From: an uncultured Pseudanabaenaceae cyanobacterium
GTDB lineage: Bacteria; Cyanobacteriota; Cyanobacteriia; PCC-9006; JAAUQQ01
Assembly (NCBI GenBank): GCA_937949725.1
Contig: CALECT010000013.1
Span: 1 to 47,875 of the forward strand
Direction: 5' to 3'
DNA length: 47,875 bases
Below the pieces are notes generated by a model, which was not told the DNA's origin, did no database searches, and was given only the letters and a program-made list of their open reading frames with translations. Below are positions 26,004 to 34,896 of this stretch, piece by piece. The stretch's first letter is position 1; every line of letters starts with the position of its first letter. The translations under genes and the position numbers were made by a program.

Positions 26004-27086
26004 ATGGCCTGGCGGAAAAATCTTCAGCAATTAAAACGCAATCCCTTGGCTCGCATTGGCGCTGCTATTTTGATTACGTTCTACACGGCGGTGATTTTTG
26101 CTGGATTCGTTGGCCCCTACAGTCCCTATGACTCCCAGCCTAATGGTTCTCTGCTGCCGCCGACACCGATTTATATGCGTGATGCATCTGGGGATTGGAT
26201 TGGTCCCCATGTGTATCCCACGACCCAGGGGCCAGTGGATCTAGAGACGGGCGATCGGCCCATTCTTGTAGACCGCAGCCAACCTTCCCCCATCCGTCTC
26301 TTTGCCAAAGGCCCCGAGTACAAGTTCTGGGGCCTTATCCCCACAGAACGCCACCTGTTCGGCACCGAGGGACCGGGGTATTTGAACCTCCTAGGCACCG
26401 ATGACCAAGCCCGCGACCAGCTAAGCCGTCTGCTTTACGGTGGTCGCGTCAGCCTTTTTATTGGCTTAGTAGGCGTGGCGGTCTCTTTTCCCCTGGGCCT
26501 ACTGGTGGGAGGGATCTCGGGCTACTTCGGCGGTTGGATTGATGCTGTGCTGATGCGCTTTGCAGAGGTGCTGATGACGATTCCTAGTCTTTATCTGCTG
26601 GTGGCGTTGGCTGCCGTTCTGCCAGCGGGCCTCAGTAGTGCCCAGCGCTTCTTGTTGATTGTGATGATTGTGTCGCTGATTAGCTGGGCGGGTTTGGCCA
26701 GGGTGATTCGAGGGCAGGTGCTATCGATCAAGCAGCGCACCTTTGTTCAGGCTGCTAAGGCCATGGGAGCAGGAAACTTGAGCATCATCTTCCGCCATGT
26801 GCTGCCCCAGACTGCCACTTACATCATCACGGCGGCGACGCTGACGATTCCCAGCTTTATTGTTACTGAGTCCATTCTCAGCATCGTGGGCCTTGGCATT
26901 CAGCAGCCCGACCCCTCCTGGGGCAATATGCTCTCGGTGGCCAGCAATCCATCGATTATTGTGTTGCAGCCCTGGTTGATTTGGCCCCCTGCGGTGTTGA
27001 TTGTGTTGACAGTTCTGGCGTTCAATTTGCTAGGGGATGGCCTGCGGGATGTGCTTGATCCCCGTAACTCTCAAACGCCTTCCTAG
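26004..27086 (+). CDS. DppC/OppC-type ABC permease
   Basis: A 360-residue inner-membrane permease subunit of the peptide/nickel (DppC) type. Helix 1 lies at 14-36, then a long periplasmic loop (about 37-130) containing LLGTDDQARDQLSRLLYGGRVSL just before the core, then five helices with the EAA-type loop QAAKAMGAGNLSIIFRHVLPQ. It ends with NLLGDGLRDVLDPR, as in DppC. The loop between helix 1 and LLGTD is longer than in E. coli DppC by several tens of residues. No DppB, binding protein or ATPase gene is adjacent. The ATG at 26004 is chosen; an upstream TTG frame from 25932 overlaps folP. Confidence 0.92.
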   Translation: MAWRKNLQQLKRNPLARIGAAILITFYTAVIFAGFVGPYSPYDSQPNGSLLPPTPIYMRDASGDWIGPHVYPTTQGPVDLETGDRPILVDRSQPSPIRLFAKGPEYKFWGLIPTERHLFGTEGPGYLNLLGTDDQARDQLSRLLYGGRVSLFIGLVGVAVSFPLGLLVGGISGYFGGWIDAVLMRFAEVLMTIPSLYLLVALAAVLPAGLSSAQRFLLIVMIVSLISWAGLARVIRGQVLSIKQRTFVQAAKAMGAGNLSIIFRHVLPQTATYIITAATLTIPSFIVTESILSIVGLGIQQPDPSWGNMLSVASNPSIIVLQPWLIWPPAVLIVLTVLAFNLLGDGLRDVLDPRNSQTPS

Positions 27087-27128
27087 GTTCTACTGCTGTT
27101 CTCTAAAGCTCAAATCAATAACAGCCAG

Positions 27129-27320
27129 ATGCACATTTCTATTTTTGGTTTGCCGGAACCGACGTCTATCTTTTTGCTGCTGAACTGCCATCTCGCGATT
27201 GGAACCTATGCAGCATTTACGGCTTATCAGAAAGGTCGTCAGTTATCCCGCTGGTTGCTGATTGGATGGCTCGGTGGGACTCCAGCGCTTATTGCTGCCC
27301 TGCTATTGAAGCCGGAGTAA
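27129..27320 (+). CDS. Small two-span membrane protein, unknown
   Basis: A 63-residue protein with two hydrophobic stretches: about 13-33 (FLLLNCHLAIGTYAAFTAYQ) and 42-60 (WLLIGWLGGTPALIAALLL), linked by the basic turn KGRQLSRW. This is a hairpin membrane topology. It lies 42 bases after the permease stop on the same strand, so it could be read with it. No family is recognised and no Shine-Dalgarno is obvious, but the composition is that of a real membrane peptide. Confidence 0.6.
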   Translation: MHISIFGLPEPTSIFLLLNCHLAIGTYAAFTAYQKGRQLSRWLLIGWLGGTPALIAALLLKPE

Positions 27321-27478
27321 GTGCAAGAAGCAGCAGGTTCTTGAGTCCAGGTCAGGTCAAATATTTGCTGCATTTAGGCCGTGAGACAGACAGTTCTGGG
27401 GCTTGCGAGGAGTAGGATCAGATTGTTGGTTTGATCTCTGCATTCACAGCCCTTCAAATTCTGGTTTAGGAATTGCCC

Positions 27479-28444
27479 ATGTCCCTAGATTCACCCCTTA
27501 TGGAACCCCAGGTGGTGGATGCGATCGACCGGGAGCCGCTGATTGTGCATCCAGCAGCGTCTTTGCTCCAAGTGATTGAGTTGATGAGTCGACGTCGGGG
27601 GCAGTCTTGCTCGTTAGAAGAAGTGCAAGATGTGACGCAGCGTACTCAAGGGTGCTCAAGTTGTGTCTTGGTGATGGAGGATGATGCTGTGAAGGGCATT
27701 GTCACAGAGCGAGACATGGTGCGCTTGGCTGCACGGCAGCTGGATGCTTCCAAGACGACTGTCTCTGAGGTTATGGCAAGCCCTGTTATTTCCTTACCCC
27801 AGGGGGACCTGCGGGATGTTTTCTCGGCGCTATTTTTATTTCGTCGCTATCGCATTCGCCACTTGGTCATTGTGAATGGCGATGGAGGTCTTGTGGGGGT
27901 GGTTTCCCAAAGTAGTCTGCGGGAGATCGTGCGGCCAGCCAATTTGCTCAAGATGCGTCGCGTTGCAGATGTGATGACGACGCCAGTTATCTATGCCTAT
28001 GAATCGACACCGATTTTAGAGTTGGCTCAGCTCATGGCAGAGAATCGGGTGAGCTGCATTGTCATTATTGAAGAAGATCCAGAGCTGGATCTGCGCCATA
28101 TTGGCTTGATTCCCGTAGGTATTGTGACTGAGCGAGATCTGGTCCAGTTCCAAGCCCTACGGCTTAACCTGTCTAGGTGTAAGGCCAAGGATGTTATGAG
28201 CGCTCCCCTTTTCTTGCTCAACCCGAAGGATTCACTACTTGCTGCCTATGAGGAAATGCAGCAGCGGCGAGTGCGGCGTTTGGTGGTGTCTTGGGATTGG
28301 GGGAAAGGTTTGGGCATTGTTACTCAAACCAGCTTGCTACGAATTTTCGACCCTATGGAAATGTACGGCGTCATTGAATCGCTTCAAGACACCGTCAAAT
28401 CCTTAGAGGCCGAAGTTAGGGAGCTGCGCAAAGCGAAGGGCTAG
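27479..28444 (+). CDS. Protein with four CBS domains and a C-terminal coiled coil
   Basis: The 321-residue protein contains four tandem CBS motifs, which bind adenosine nucleotides or act as ligand-sensing pairs. They begin at about 10, 90, 160 and 240; the segments GIVTERDMVRLA, VADVMTTPVIYA, GIVTERDLVQF and KDVMSAPLFLL are recognisable. Residues 295-321 (MYGVIESLQDTVKSLEAEV) form a short coiled coil. In many cyanobacterial sensor kinases such a block of CBS repeats precedes PAS/GAF and kinase domains through a similar helix. Here it stops at the helix with a normal stop. The start is the ATG at 27479; a TTG lies two codons earlier. Confidence 0.9.
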   Translation: MSLDSPLMEPQVVDAIDREPLIVHPAASLLQVIELMSRRRGQSCSLEEVQDVTQRTQGCSSCVLVMEDDAVKGIVTERDMVRLAARQLDASKTTVSEVMASPVISLPQGDLRDVFSALFLFRRYRIRHLVIVNGDGGLVGVVSQSSLREIVRPANLLKMRRVADVMTTPVIYAYESTPILELAQLMAENRVSCIVIIEEDPELDLRHIGLIPVGIVTERDLVQFQALRLNLSRCKAKDVMSAPLFLLNPKDSLLAAYEEMQQRRVRRLVVSWDWGKGLGIVTQTSLLRIFDPMEMYGVIESLQDTVKSLEAEVRELRKAKG

Positions 28445-28456
28445 GTTCTGATGTGT

Positions 28457-29608
28457 TCAGCCCATCAATACTTGAGCAGCTGCGGAGACCCCTGCCCCCG
28501 GTGCAAAGCTGTCCTGCCCCATGCTGCGGACGATGGACTCAATGGCAGCAGTGGCGGTCAGCACATCGCGATCGTCCATAAAGCCCAGGTGCCCAATGCG
28601 GAAGATCTTGCCCTTGAGGTGGTCTTGCCCGCCCGCTAGGGACATGTCAAAGCGGCTCTGGCACTGTTTGATGATTTGAGCCGCATCTGCCTTGTCAGTC
28701 CCCATGACGGCGGTGGCGGCGGTGCTAGCCACGTCATCTGCGGCCAGGAGAGGCATGTCCATGGCGCGCATTGCTGCACGGGTGGCGTCTCGCAGGCGGG
28801 TGTGGCGAGCAAAGATGCTCTCTAGGCCTTCCTTGCGCATCATTTGCAGAGAAGCCTGGAGCGCAAAATAGAGATTGACCGGTGGGGTGAAGGGGGTCAA
28901 GTCTTTGGCAGCGTTTTTGCTATAAGCCTTTAGGTCAAAGTAGAACTTGGGCAGGGTGGCGCTTTCGTAGGCGGTCCAAGCCTTGTCGCTGACGGAAATG
29001 ATGCCTAAGCCAGGAGGCATCATGTAGCCCTTCTGGGAGCCAGAGCAGACCACGTCTAGGCCCCAGTCATCGACGGGAACGCTGGCGGCACCCATGCTTG
29101 TCACTGCATCCACGATCATCAAGGCACCATGGGCTTTGACATAACCTGCGATGGTCTGCAGGTCGTTGGTCACGCCTGCGGAGGTTTCGCTGTGGGTGAC
29201 GATGACAGCTTTGATTTCTTTAGCGCTGTCAGCATCCAGCTTGGCTTTGAATTCTGCGGGGTCTAACGGTTTACCCCAGTCGGCGGTGATTTCGTCGACT
29301 TCGAGGCCGAAGGCGCGGGCAACTTTGACCCAGCGATCGCCAAACTTGCCGTTACTGCCTGCGAGGACGCGATCGCCTGCGCTGAGGAAATTAATAATCC
29401 CCGCTTCCATTGCTCCCGTGCCGCTGGCAGCCACGACCAAAACATCGCTTTGGGTTTGGTGGAGCCACTTGAGATTCTCAGTCACATCCTTGGCGATGGC
29501 GCTGAATGCTGCAGTTCGGTGCCCAATTGTGTGTTTAGCCATTGCCAAGAGCACCTGCTCTGGCACCGGGGTGGGACCCGGAATCATCAACATCAGCTTG
29601 TCGTCCAT
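28457..29608 (-). CDS. Class V aminotransferase (AGT-like; former 'soluble hydrogenase 42-kDa subunit')
   Basis: A second PLP-dependent class V aminotransferase. The 383-residue protein starts with DDKLMLMIPGPTPVPEQV, the standard entry of alanine/serine-glyoxylate aminotransferases. ASGTGAMEAGI binds the cofactor phosphate, VDAVTSMGA carries the PLP-stacking Asp and SGSQKGYMMPPG supplies the lysine, Lys193 from the ATG at 29608. Cyanobacterial orthologues of this type were once annotated as a soluble hydrogenase small subunit, an old label not supported by the sequence. An ATG at 29659 would extend it and overlap the open frame upstream of cbiD. It converges on the CBS gene with 12 bases between stops. 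Its division of labour with the copy at 16097-17251 is unclear. Confidence 0.93.
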   Translation of the reverse strand: MDDKLMLMIPGPTPVPEQVLLAMAKHTIGHRTAAFSAIAKDVTENLKWLHQTQSDVLVVAASGTGAMEAGIINFLSAGDRVLAGSNGKFGDRWVKVARAFGLEVDEITADWGKPLDPAEFKAKLDADSAKEIKAVIVTHSETSAGVTNDLQTIAGYVKAHGALMIVDAVTSMGAASVPVDDWGLDVVCSGSQKGYMMPPGLGIISVSDKAWTAYESATLPKFYFDLKAYSKNAAKDLTPFTPPVNLYFALQASLQMMRKEGLESIFARHTRLRDATRAAMRAMDMPLLAADDVASTAATAVMGTDKADAAQIIKQCQSRFDMSLAGGQDHLKGKIFRIGHLGFMDDRDVLTATAAIESIVRSMGQDSFAPGAGVSAAAQVLMG

Positions 29609-29778
29609 GCCTCGCCGTACCCTAAAATTCATGCGTGAAACCGCTTGGGAGCAGTCCATGGCGGGACAGCCTGGACCAGCGGTTGAGTCTTCTAGATTAC
29701 GATTTTTCCGCCCGTCAACAAGGGAAGGTAATAAAAAATTTGCGAGAAACGAACTCTCAGGGCGGGGATCAAGCTCAA

Positions 29779-30972
29779 ATGGCGGAATCGCGTGGTCTGG
29801 CCAAAGCTAGATCTGGATATACCCTGCCGGTGTTTGCCTGTGCTGGGGCGATCGCGGCCCTGCGCCACCTCTTGAATCAGCAAGGGCTGCTCCCGCATCC
29901 TGAATCTGGAGCAAAAGCATCGAATCCGCACCTTGCCCAAACTGCTGAAGCTTTGGACTGCATTACCCTCAATCTGGTCGAACCGGCTGAATCGGCGACC
30001 ATTCCCATTGAACAATTCGCCTCGCTTTCGGCAACGTCTGCCCTGGCGATTACCCGTAGCGATCCTGGCGACAATCTCGACCTGACTCGCCACACCCCGA
30101 TTTGGTCCCAGGTTGAGCTGAACCCAGTAGCCCAGACCGAGCCCCTGGTGATTGACGGAGGAGAGGGCATTGGTAAGCAGTTGGAGCGAGGTGGCCAGGC
30201 TGCAATCTACAGTTATGCCCAGCGTTTACTCCGGTCGAATCTACTGCCGCTACTCCCCTGTGGGATGAAGCTCAAGGTCACCATCACCCTGCCCGAAGGC
30301 CAGGCGCTGGCGCTGCGGACATCTAACGCAGCCTTTGGGGTGGTGGATGGTCTATCCCTTTTGGGCACCAGCGGCATTGCCCAACCTCTCAGCGCACCAG
30401 GGCAACTGGAGGAATATCGTGAACAACTGCGAGCCAAGGCGGCGGATTACGACAGCCTCGTCTTTTGCATTGGTGAAAACGGGCTAGCTTTAGCTCCAGA
30501 ACTGGGCTTGGCTCCAGAGCGTCTAGTTAAGACTGCAAATTGGCTGGGGCCACTACTGGCTGAGGCGGGGCTGCTGGGGATTAAGCAAATTCTTCTCCTG
30601 GGCTACCATGGCAAGTTGATTAAGCTGGCGGCGGGAATTTTCCATACCCATCACCATGTGGCCGATGGGCGAATGGAAACCTTGTGCGCGATCGCGGCCT
30701 CTCAAAAATTACCCCATGATCTACTTCAGCAGCTCCTAGACAGCCCCACCGTTGAAGCTGGGCTAGGTCTTTTACGGGAAGCAGAATCGGTCGTACCGGT
30801 TTATGAAGCCATTGCCCAGCGCATTGATCGCCGCGCTGCGGATTACATTCGTAAGCAGTCTGAAGCTTCGGTTTCTGTCGGGGCTGTTTTGTTTGATCGC
30901 CAGCGCCAGGTGATCGTGAAGAGCGCGATCACTCAGCAAGTCTGGCCGAGCCTTTGCCGACCCGTGTCATGA
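29779..30972 (+). CDS. cbiD: Cobalt-precorrin-5B (C1)-methyltransferase CbiD
   Basis: CbiD adds the C-1 methyl group in the early-cobalt (anaerobic) cobalamin pathway. Recognisable stretches from N to C are SGYTLPVFACAGAIAAL, EGIGKQLERGG, FGVVDGLSLLGTSGI, VFCIGENGLALA, and the long LLLGYHGKLIKLAAGI followed by HTHHHVADGR, which is the family signature. The GTG at 29635 opens 48 codons earlier, but only after the ATG at 29779 does the sequence match the family; the result of 397 residues is close to usual. Using this start leaves 170 bases of divergent promoter space facing the aminotransferase gene. The adjacent guaA is in the order seen in other cyanobacteria, as far as I recall. Confidence 0.93.
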   Translation: MAESRGLAKARSGYTLPVFACAGAIAALRHLLNQQGLLPHPESGAKASNPHLAQTAEALDCITLNLVEPAESATIPIEQFASLSATSALAITRSDPGDNLDLTRHTPIWSQVELNPVAQTEPLVIDGGEGIGKQLERGGQAAIYSYAQRLLRSNLLPLLPCGMKLKVTITLPEGQALALRTSNAAFGVVDGLSLLGTSGIAQPLSAPGQLEEYREQLRAKAADYDSLVFCIGENGLALAPELGLAPERLVKTANWLGPLLAEAGLLGIKQILLLGYHGKLIKLAAGIFHTHHHVADGRMETLCAIAASQKLPHDLLQQLLDSPTVEAGLGLLREAESVVPVYEAIAQRIDRRAADYIRKQSEASVSVGAVLFDRQRQVIVKSAITQQVWPSLCRPVS

Positions 30973-31477
30973 ACCTAGACGGTGGCCCATAGCCCAATGT
31001 TCAACGGATATTCCTGTGTTGAAGCGCTGGACTTTTCCGCCGAATCAGTTCGCTTGCTAAAGGCCTTGTGATAGATTGTTTTGAATATTCCCTTTTAATA
31101 AAAGCTTAAGCAATGAGCTAAGTCCAGGCTTTGTATGACGAGTCTGGTTTCCTTTTTCCTGAGCTCAATTGCCTGCCCCTCGTTCATCTTTTGGACAGCT
31201 GATGGGGCAACTTGTAACACCAACTTCACTTGCGTTAAACGCACTTCACAACCTCATTTCAAATTTTTGCCCAGTCACCTGTGCATTGCTAAGGCATGCC
31301 TCTGATCTTGGCCAAATTTGTCATTTCAGTGCCAAACATTACGAAGAATGCGGAGGTATTAAGCCCGTCGAAGGAAACACCCGTTTCTCTACGGCTTACC
31401 TCTACATTGGCCCTAGGCACTCTGCTTCGCTTCTGCTTTGCGCCATTCCAATACCGTCGCCATCCAGGGTTATAGCT
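30973..31477. other. Intergenic region between cbiD and guaA
   Basis: About 505 bases. A frame in phase with guaA stays open from 31169, but the 103 residues it would add match nothing in GMP synthetases and are low in family-like features, so I treat it as a leader. An A/T-rich segment at 31070-31115 could contain the guaA promoter. No riboswitch or hairpin terminator is clear. Confidence 0.45.
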
Positions 31478-33085
31478 GTGGTCTCATCTCCCGAATCCGT
31501 ATCCACCAAGGCCCAGGGCCTAGAAGTCAATCGCCAGATGATTGCCATCCTTGACTTTGGCTCTCAATATTCCGAACTCATTGCCCGTCGCATTCGCGAA
31601 ACTGAAGTTTACTCCGAGGTGATTTCTTACCGCACCACCGCAGAGCAGCTTAAGCAGCTCAACCCCAAAGGCATCATTCTTTCCGGTGGACCTAGCTCGG
31701 TTTATGCCGAGAATGCGCCTAAATGTGACCCAGAACTGTGGAACTTGGGCATTCCGATTTTGGGTGTCTGTTACGGCATGCAGTTGATGGTGCAGCAGCA
31801 GGGCGGTAGCGTTGAGGCTGCGGACCGGGCTGAATACGGTAAGGCTTCGATTCACATTGATGATCCAACGGATCTCCTCACCAATGTGGATGAAGGCACC
31901 ACCATGTGGATGAGTCATGGAGACTCCGTGATGAAGTTGCCTGAGGGCTTCGAAATCATGGCCCACACGGACAACACGCCCAATGCGGCGATCGCCAACC
32001 ACGAACGCAAAATGTACGGCGTTCAGTTCCACCCCGAAGTGGTTCATTCCATCGGTGGCATGGCCTTAATTCGCAACTTCGTTTACCACATCTGCGAATG
32101 TGAACCCACCTGGACCACTGAAGCCTTTGTGGAAGAGGCCATTCGCGAAGTGCGTGCCCGCGTGGGCGATAAGCGAGTCCTGTTGGCTCTCTCAGGTGGC
32201 GTGGATTCTTCTACCTTGGCCTTCTTGCTCCACAAGGCCATTGGTGATCAGCTGACTTGCATGTTCATTGACCAAGGCTTTATGCGCAAAGGCGAGCCAG
32301 AGCGGTTGGTGGAGGTTTTTGATAAGCAATTCGACATCAATGTTGAATATGTCATGGCCCGCGATCGCTTCCTTGAAAAGGTCAAAGGCGTCACCGACCC
32401 CGAAGTGAAGCGTAAGCGCATTGGCCACGAGTTCATTCGTGTCTTCGAAGAGCAATCTAAAGCCCTTGGACCCTTCGACTACCTGGCCCAGGGCACGCTC
32501 TATCCCGACGTTATTGAGTCCGCTGACACCAACGTTGACCCCAAAACTGGCGAGCGCGTGGCCGTGAAAATCAAGAGCCACCACAACGTCGGCGGCCTAC
32601 CTGAAGATCTCCAGTTCAAACTGGTTGAGCCCTTGCGTAAGCTCTTTAAAGATGAAGTTCGCAAAGTGGGCCTAGCCGTTGGTCTACCTGAGGAAATCGT
32701 CAAACGTCAGCCCTTCCCCGGTCCTGGTCTGGCTATTCGCATTCTCGGCGAAGTCACCGCTGAGAAGCTGAACATTCTGCGCGATGCCGATTACATCGTG
32801 CGTGAAGAGATTCGTAATCGTGGCATGTACAACGACTTCTGGCAGGCCTTTGCAGTCTTGTTACCGGTACGTAGCGTCGGCGTCATGGGTGATCAGCGTA
32901 CCTATGCCTTCCCCATTGTTTTGCGCTTTGTCAGTAGCGAAGATGGTATGACGGCGGATTGGTCTCGTGCCCCCTACGATCTGCTTGAAATCATCTCAAA
33001 TCGTATTGTGAATGAAGTGGAAGGCGTGAACCGAGTGGTCTATGACGTGACCTCTAAGCCGCCTGGGACGATTGAGTGGGAATAG
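31478..33085 (+). CDS. guaA: GMP synthase (glutamine-hydrolysing)
   Basis: GuaA converts XMP to GMP using ATP and glutamine. From the GTG at 31478 the protein is 535 residues, the usual size. The class I amidotransferase starts at [19 protein letters not shown] and has the nucleophile Cys98 in GVCYGMQLM, with His and Glu in [10 protein letters not shown]. The ATP pyrophosphatase has the PP-loop [16 protein letters not shown], and the dimerisation domain ends GTIEWE. The start is chosen because the last 20 residues before the core resemble cyanobacterial GuaA leaders, and the longer open frame back to 31169 does not. Confidence 0.96.
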   Translation: MVSSPESVSTKAQGLEVNRQMIAILDFGSQYSELIARRIRETEVYSEVISYRTTAEQLKQLNPKGIILSGGPSSVYAENAPKCDPELWNLGIPILGVCYGMQLMVQQQGGSVEAADRAEYGKASIHIDDPTDLLTNVDEGTTMWMSHGDSVMKLPEGFEIMAHTDNTPNAAIANHERKMYGVQFHPEVVHSIGGMALIRNFVYHICECEPTWTTEAFVEEAIREVRARVGDKRVLLALSGGVDSSTLAFLLHKAIGDQLTCMFIDQGFMRKGEPERLVEVFDKQFDINVEYVMARDRFLEKVKGVTDPEVKRKRIGHEFIRVFEEQSKALGPFDYLAQGTLYPDVIESADTNVDPKTGERVAVKIKSHHNVGGLPEDLQFKLVEPLRKLFKDEVRKVGLAVGLPEEIVKRQPFPGPGLAIRILGEVTAEKLNILRDADYIVREEIRNRGMYNDFWQAFAVLLPVRSVGVMGDQRTYAFPIVLRFVSSEDGMTADWSRAPYDLLEIISNRIVNEVEGVNRVVYDVTSKPPGTIEWE

Positions 33086-33120
33086 AATCAGAGCGCTAAG
33101 GCGCACTGAATAAATTGGAA

Positions 33121-33154
33121 AAAGGGAGTTGGCTATTACTGGTCAGCTCCCTTT
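33121..33154. terminator. Bidirectional hairpin terminator between guaA and the GTPase gene
   Basis: AAAGGGAGTTG at 33121-33131 pairs with CAGCTCCCTTT at 33144-33154 (11 pairs, one G-T). On the minus strand a run of T follows the hairpin, better suited to the GTPase gene that ends at 33216; on the plus strand the tract is short. It lies 35 bases after the guaA stop. Confidence 0.65.
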
Positions 33155-33215
33155 GTAATGATGTGCATCGTTACTGCTAATGGACAGCAGTTGGGCAGAG
33201 GCTAGGCATTCTCAT

Positions 33216-34778
33216 CTAGCTCTGTAACTTGCTAGCTAGCTCTCCTTTTAGTCGATTTAAAATTGACTCATTATCCAACGAGTTCAAAATTCTCATTGCC
33301 GTCGCTTTGGGTCCTTCTTCACCCCAGGTCGCTCCATTGGCTAAATAGGTCTTTGTCACTTGGCCAATGCCATAGGAAGAGGCGCCTGCTACTGCGGCCT
33401 GAGTGGCTGCTATGGAAACATAGGGAACCATGGTTGCACCACCTGTAACCGCTGCACCGGCTCCAAGAAAAAGCTTGAGAGAGCTGAGTCCCAAGGTTGC
33501 CAATAGTTCGCTGAGGCTGAGGCCACCCATGGCGATCGCAATCTTCTTTAGCAGTGCGAGGGCTCCCGCCTCGGTCATGTCGATGCCGTAGAGCTTGGAT
33601 AGGGAAATAATCATGTAGACGTCCACTGCTGCGCCACCTAGAACGTCCAGAACGGTGACTGGATTGATGGCAATGGCTGTCGCTTTCATAACCGCTGCGT
33701 TCCAGATAAGCTGATCTGCTTCGCGATCGCGAATGGCCATTTTCCTCGCCACAATTTGTCCATTTGCCTCATCCGCAAACAGCAATGTATTGATTGCCAT
33801 TAAGGACTTGCCTTCCCGTTGGAGTACATCCAGAATTTTGAGCTTCAGCGGCTCGACTTGGGGAGCACCAGCAGTACGACTGACCTTAAGCTGTCCATCT
33901 AGACCCCGCTTGGCTTGAACTTCGAGGGGCGCTGCTGAGACCATGACGATTTCTTCGGGGGAAATTAACTCCCTGAGGCGAGTGTCGCGGATGGTTTCGT
34001 AGATGGCTTGGCGATCGGCTTCGGGGTATTGATCAATCTTGTTAAATACCAGGAGAATGGGCTTGCTGGCCTGGCGCAGCCGCTTGAGGGCGCTGTATTC
34101 CACTTGAGTAATGTCGCCTGTCACCACAAAGAGAATTACATCTGCCCGTTCTGCTACCGCCGTTGCGAGGGCTTCACGCTGCTCACCATTGACCTCGTCA
34201 ATACCGGGCGTGTCAATTAGCTCAACATTGGCTTGGTCTGGAGACCCCTCCTCTGTTGCGACCGGGTCAGGCTGATTTAAGCGGGCCGTTTGAATAGATT
34301 GGCTGGACTCTGCTGGACTCAATGGCTCACGCGTCAGCCTCCAGGCTGAAGACTCCATGGTGCGAGTCACGCCATGGATGGCGCCAGTTTCAAAAACGGT
34401 TTCGCCGATGAGAGCGTTGAGTAGAGAAGATTTGCCTCTGCCCACCATGCCAAAGGCTGCAATCTGAACTTTGCCGCTTTCGATGCGCTGAAGTGTTTGA
34501 GTTAGCTCATCCAGGATCGGATTCAGGCTACTTTTCTCACGCTCAGAAAGATCTAAGCGGCTGACTAAATCTTGGATCAGGTCTTTGGCTTGGAAGTAGT
34601 GCAGCTCCGATTGAAGCTGGTCAAAGTCCGCACTAACATCGTCCATTGAGGTTTCTGAAGGCTCTGTCTGCGTTGCGATGCGTTTTGGGGAGTTTTCGCC
34701 TAATGCCTTGCTGGGTAGGTCTTGCTGAGAAGGGAGGTGATCAGATGATGCAGATGGTTCCACTGGGGGGCAATGCAA
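33216..34778 (-). CDS. Era/YcjX-like GTPase with a C-terminal DUF697 membrane-like domain
   Basis: A 520-residue GTP-binding protein. After a 50-residue polar N-terminus and a helical segment, the G domain has G1 GMVGRGKSSLLN (110-121), a Thr in the TRTMES switch I stretch, G3 DTPG (189-192), G4 NKID (246-249) and G5 SAAP (281-284). The C-terminal 170 residues (from about 350) match the DUF697 pattern: several helices with hydrophobic and Gly/Ala-rich runs (VLGGAAVDVYMIISLSKLYG, then GAAVTGGATMVPY). Such proteins are found in cyanobacteria and relate to the YcjF group; they are presumed to act at membranes. It is 118 bases downstream of the 463-residue unknown on the same strand. Function unproven. 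Confidence 0.88.
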   Translation of the reverse strand: MHCPPVEPSASSDHLPSQQDLPSKALGENSPKRIATQTEPSETSMDDVSADFDQLQSELHYFQAKDLIQDLVSRLDLSEREKSSLNPILDELTQTLQRIESGKVQIAAFGMVGRGKSSLLNALIGETVFETGAIHGVTRTMESSAWRLTREPLSPAESSQSIQTARLNQPDPVATEEGSPDQANVELIDTPGIDEVNGEQREALATAVAERADVILFVVTGDITQVEYSALKRLRQASKPILLVFNKIDQYPEADRQAIYETIRDTRLRELISPEEIVMVSAAPLEVQAKRGLDGQLKVSRTAGAPQVEPLKLKILDVLQREGKSLMAINTLLFADEANGQIVARKMAIRDREADQLIWNAAVMKATAIAINPVTVLDVLGGAAVDVYMIISLSKLYGIDMTEAGALALLKKIAIAMGGLSLSELLATLGLSSLKLFLGAGAAVTGGATMVPYVSIAATQAAVAGASSYGIGQVTKTYLANGATWGEEGPKATAMRILNSLDNESILNRLKGELASKLQS

Positions 34779-34896
34779 AGCTAGACAACGGCTTAGTTCA
34801 CCTAAGCTAGCATGACCGATTGAGATTATGGAGACTCTCTGAGAGATGGACCAATGCGCTGCACCGCAAAGGTTTACTGATTTTTCGCTGCCAGAG

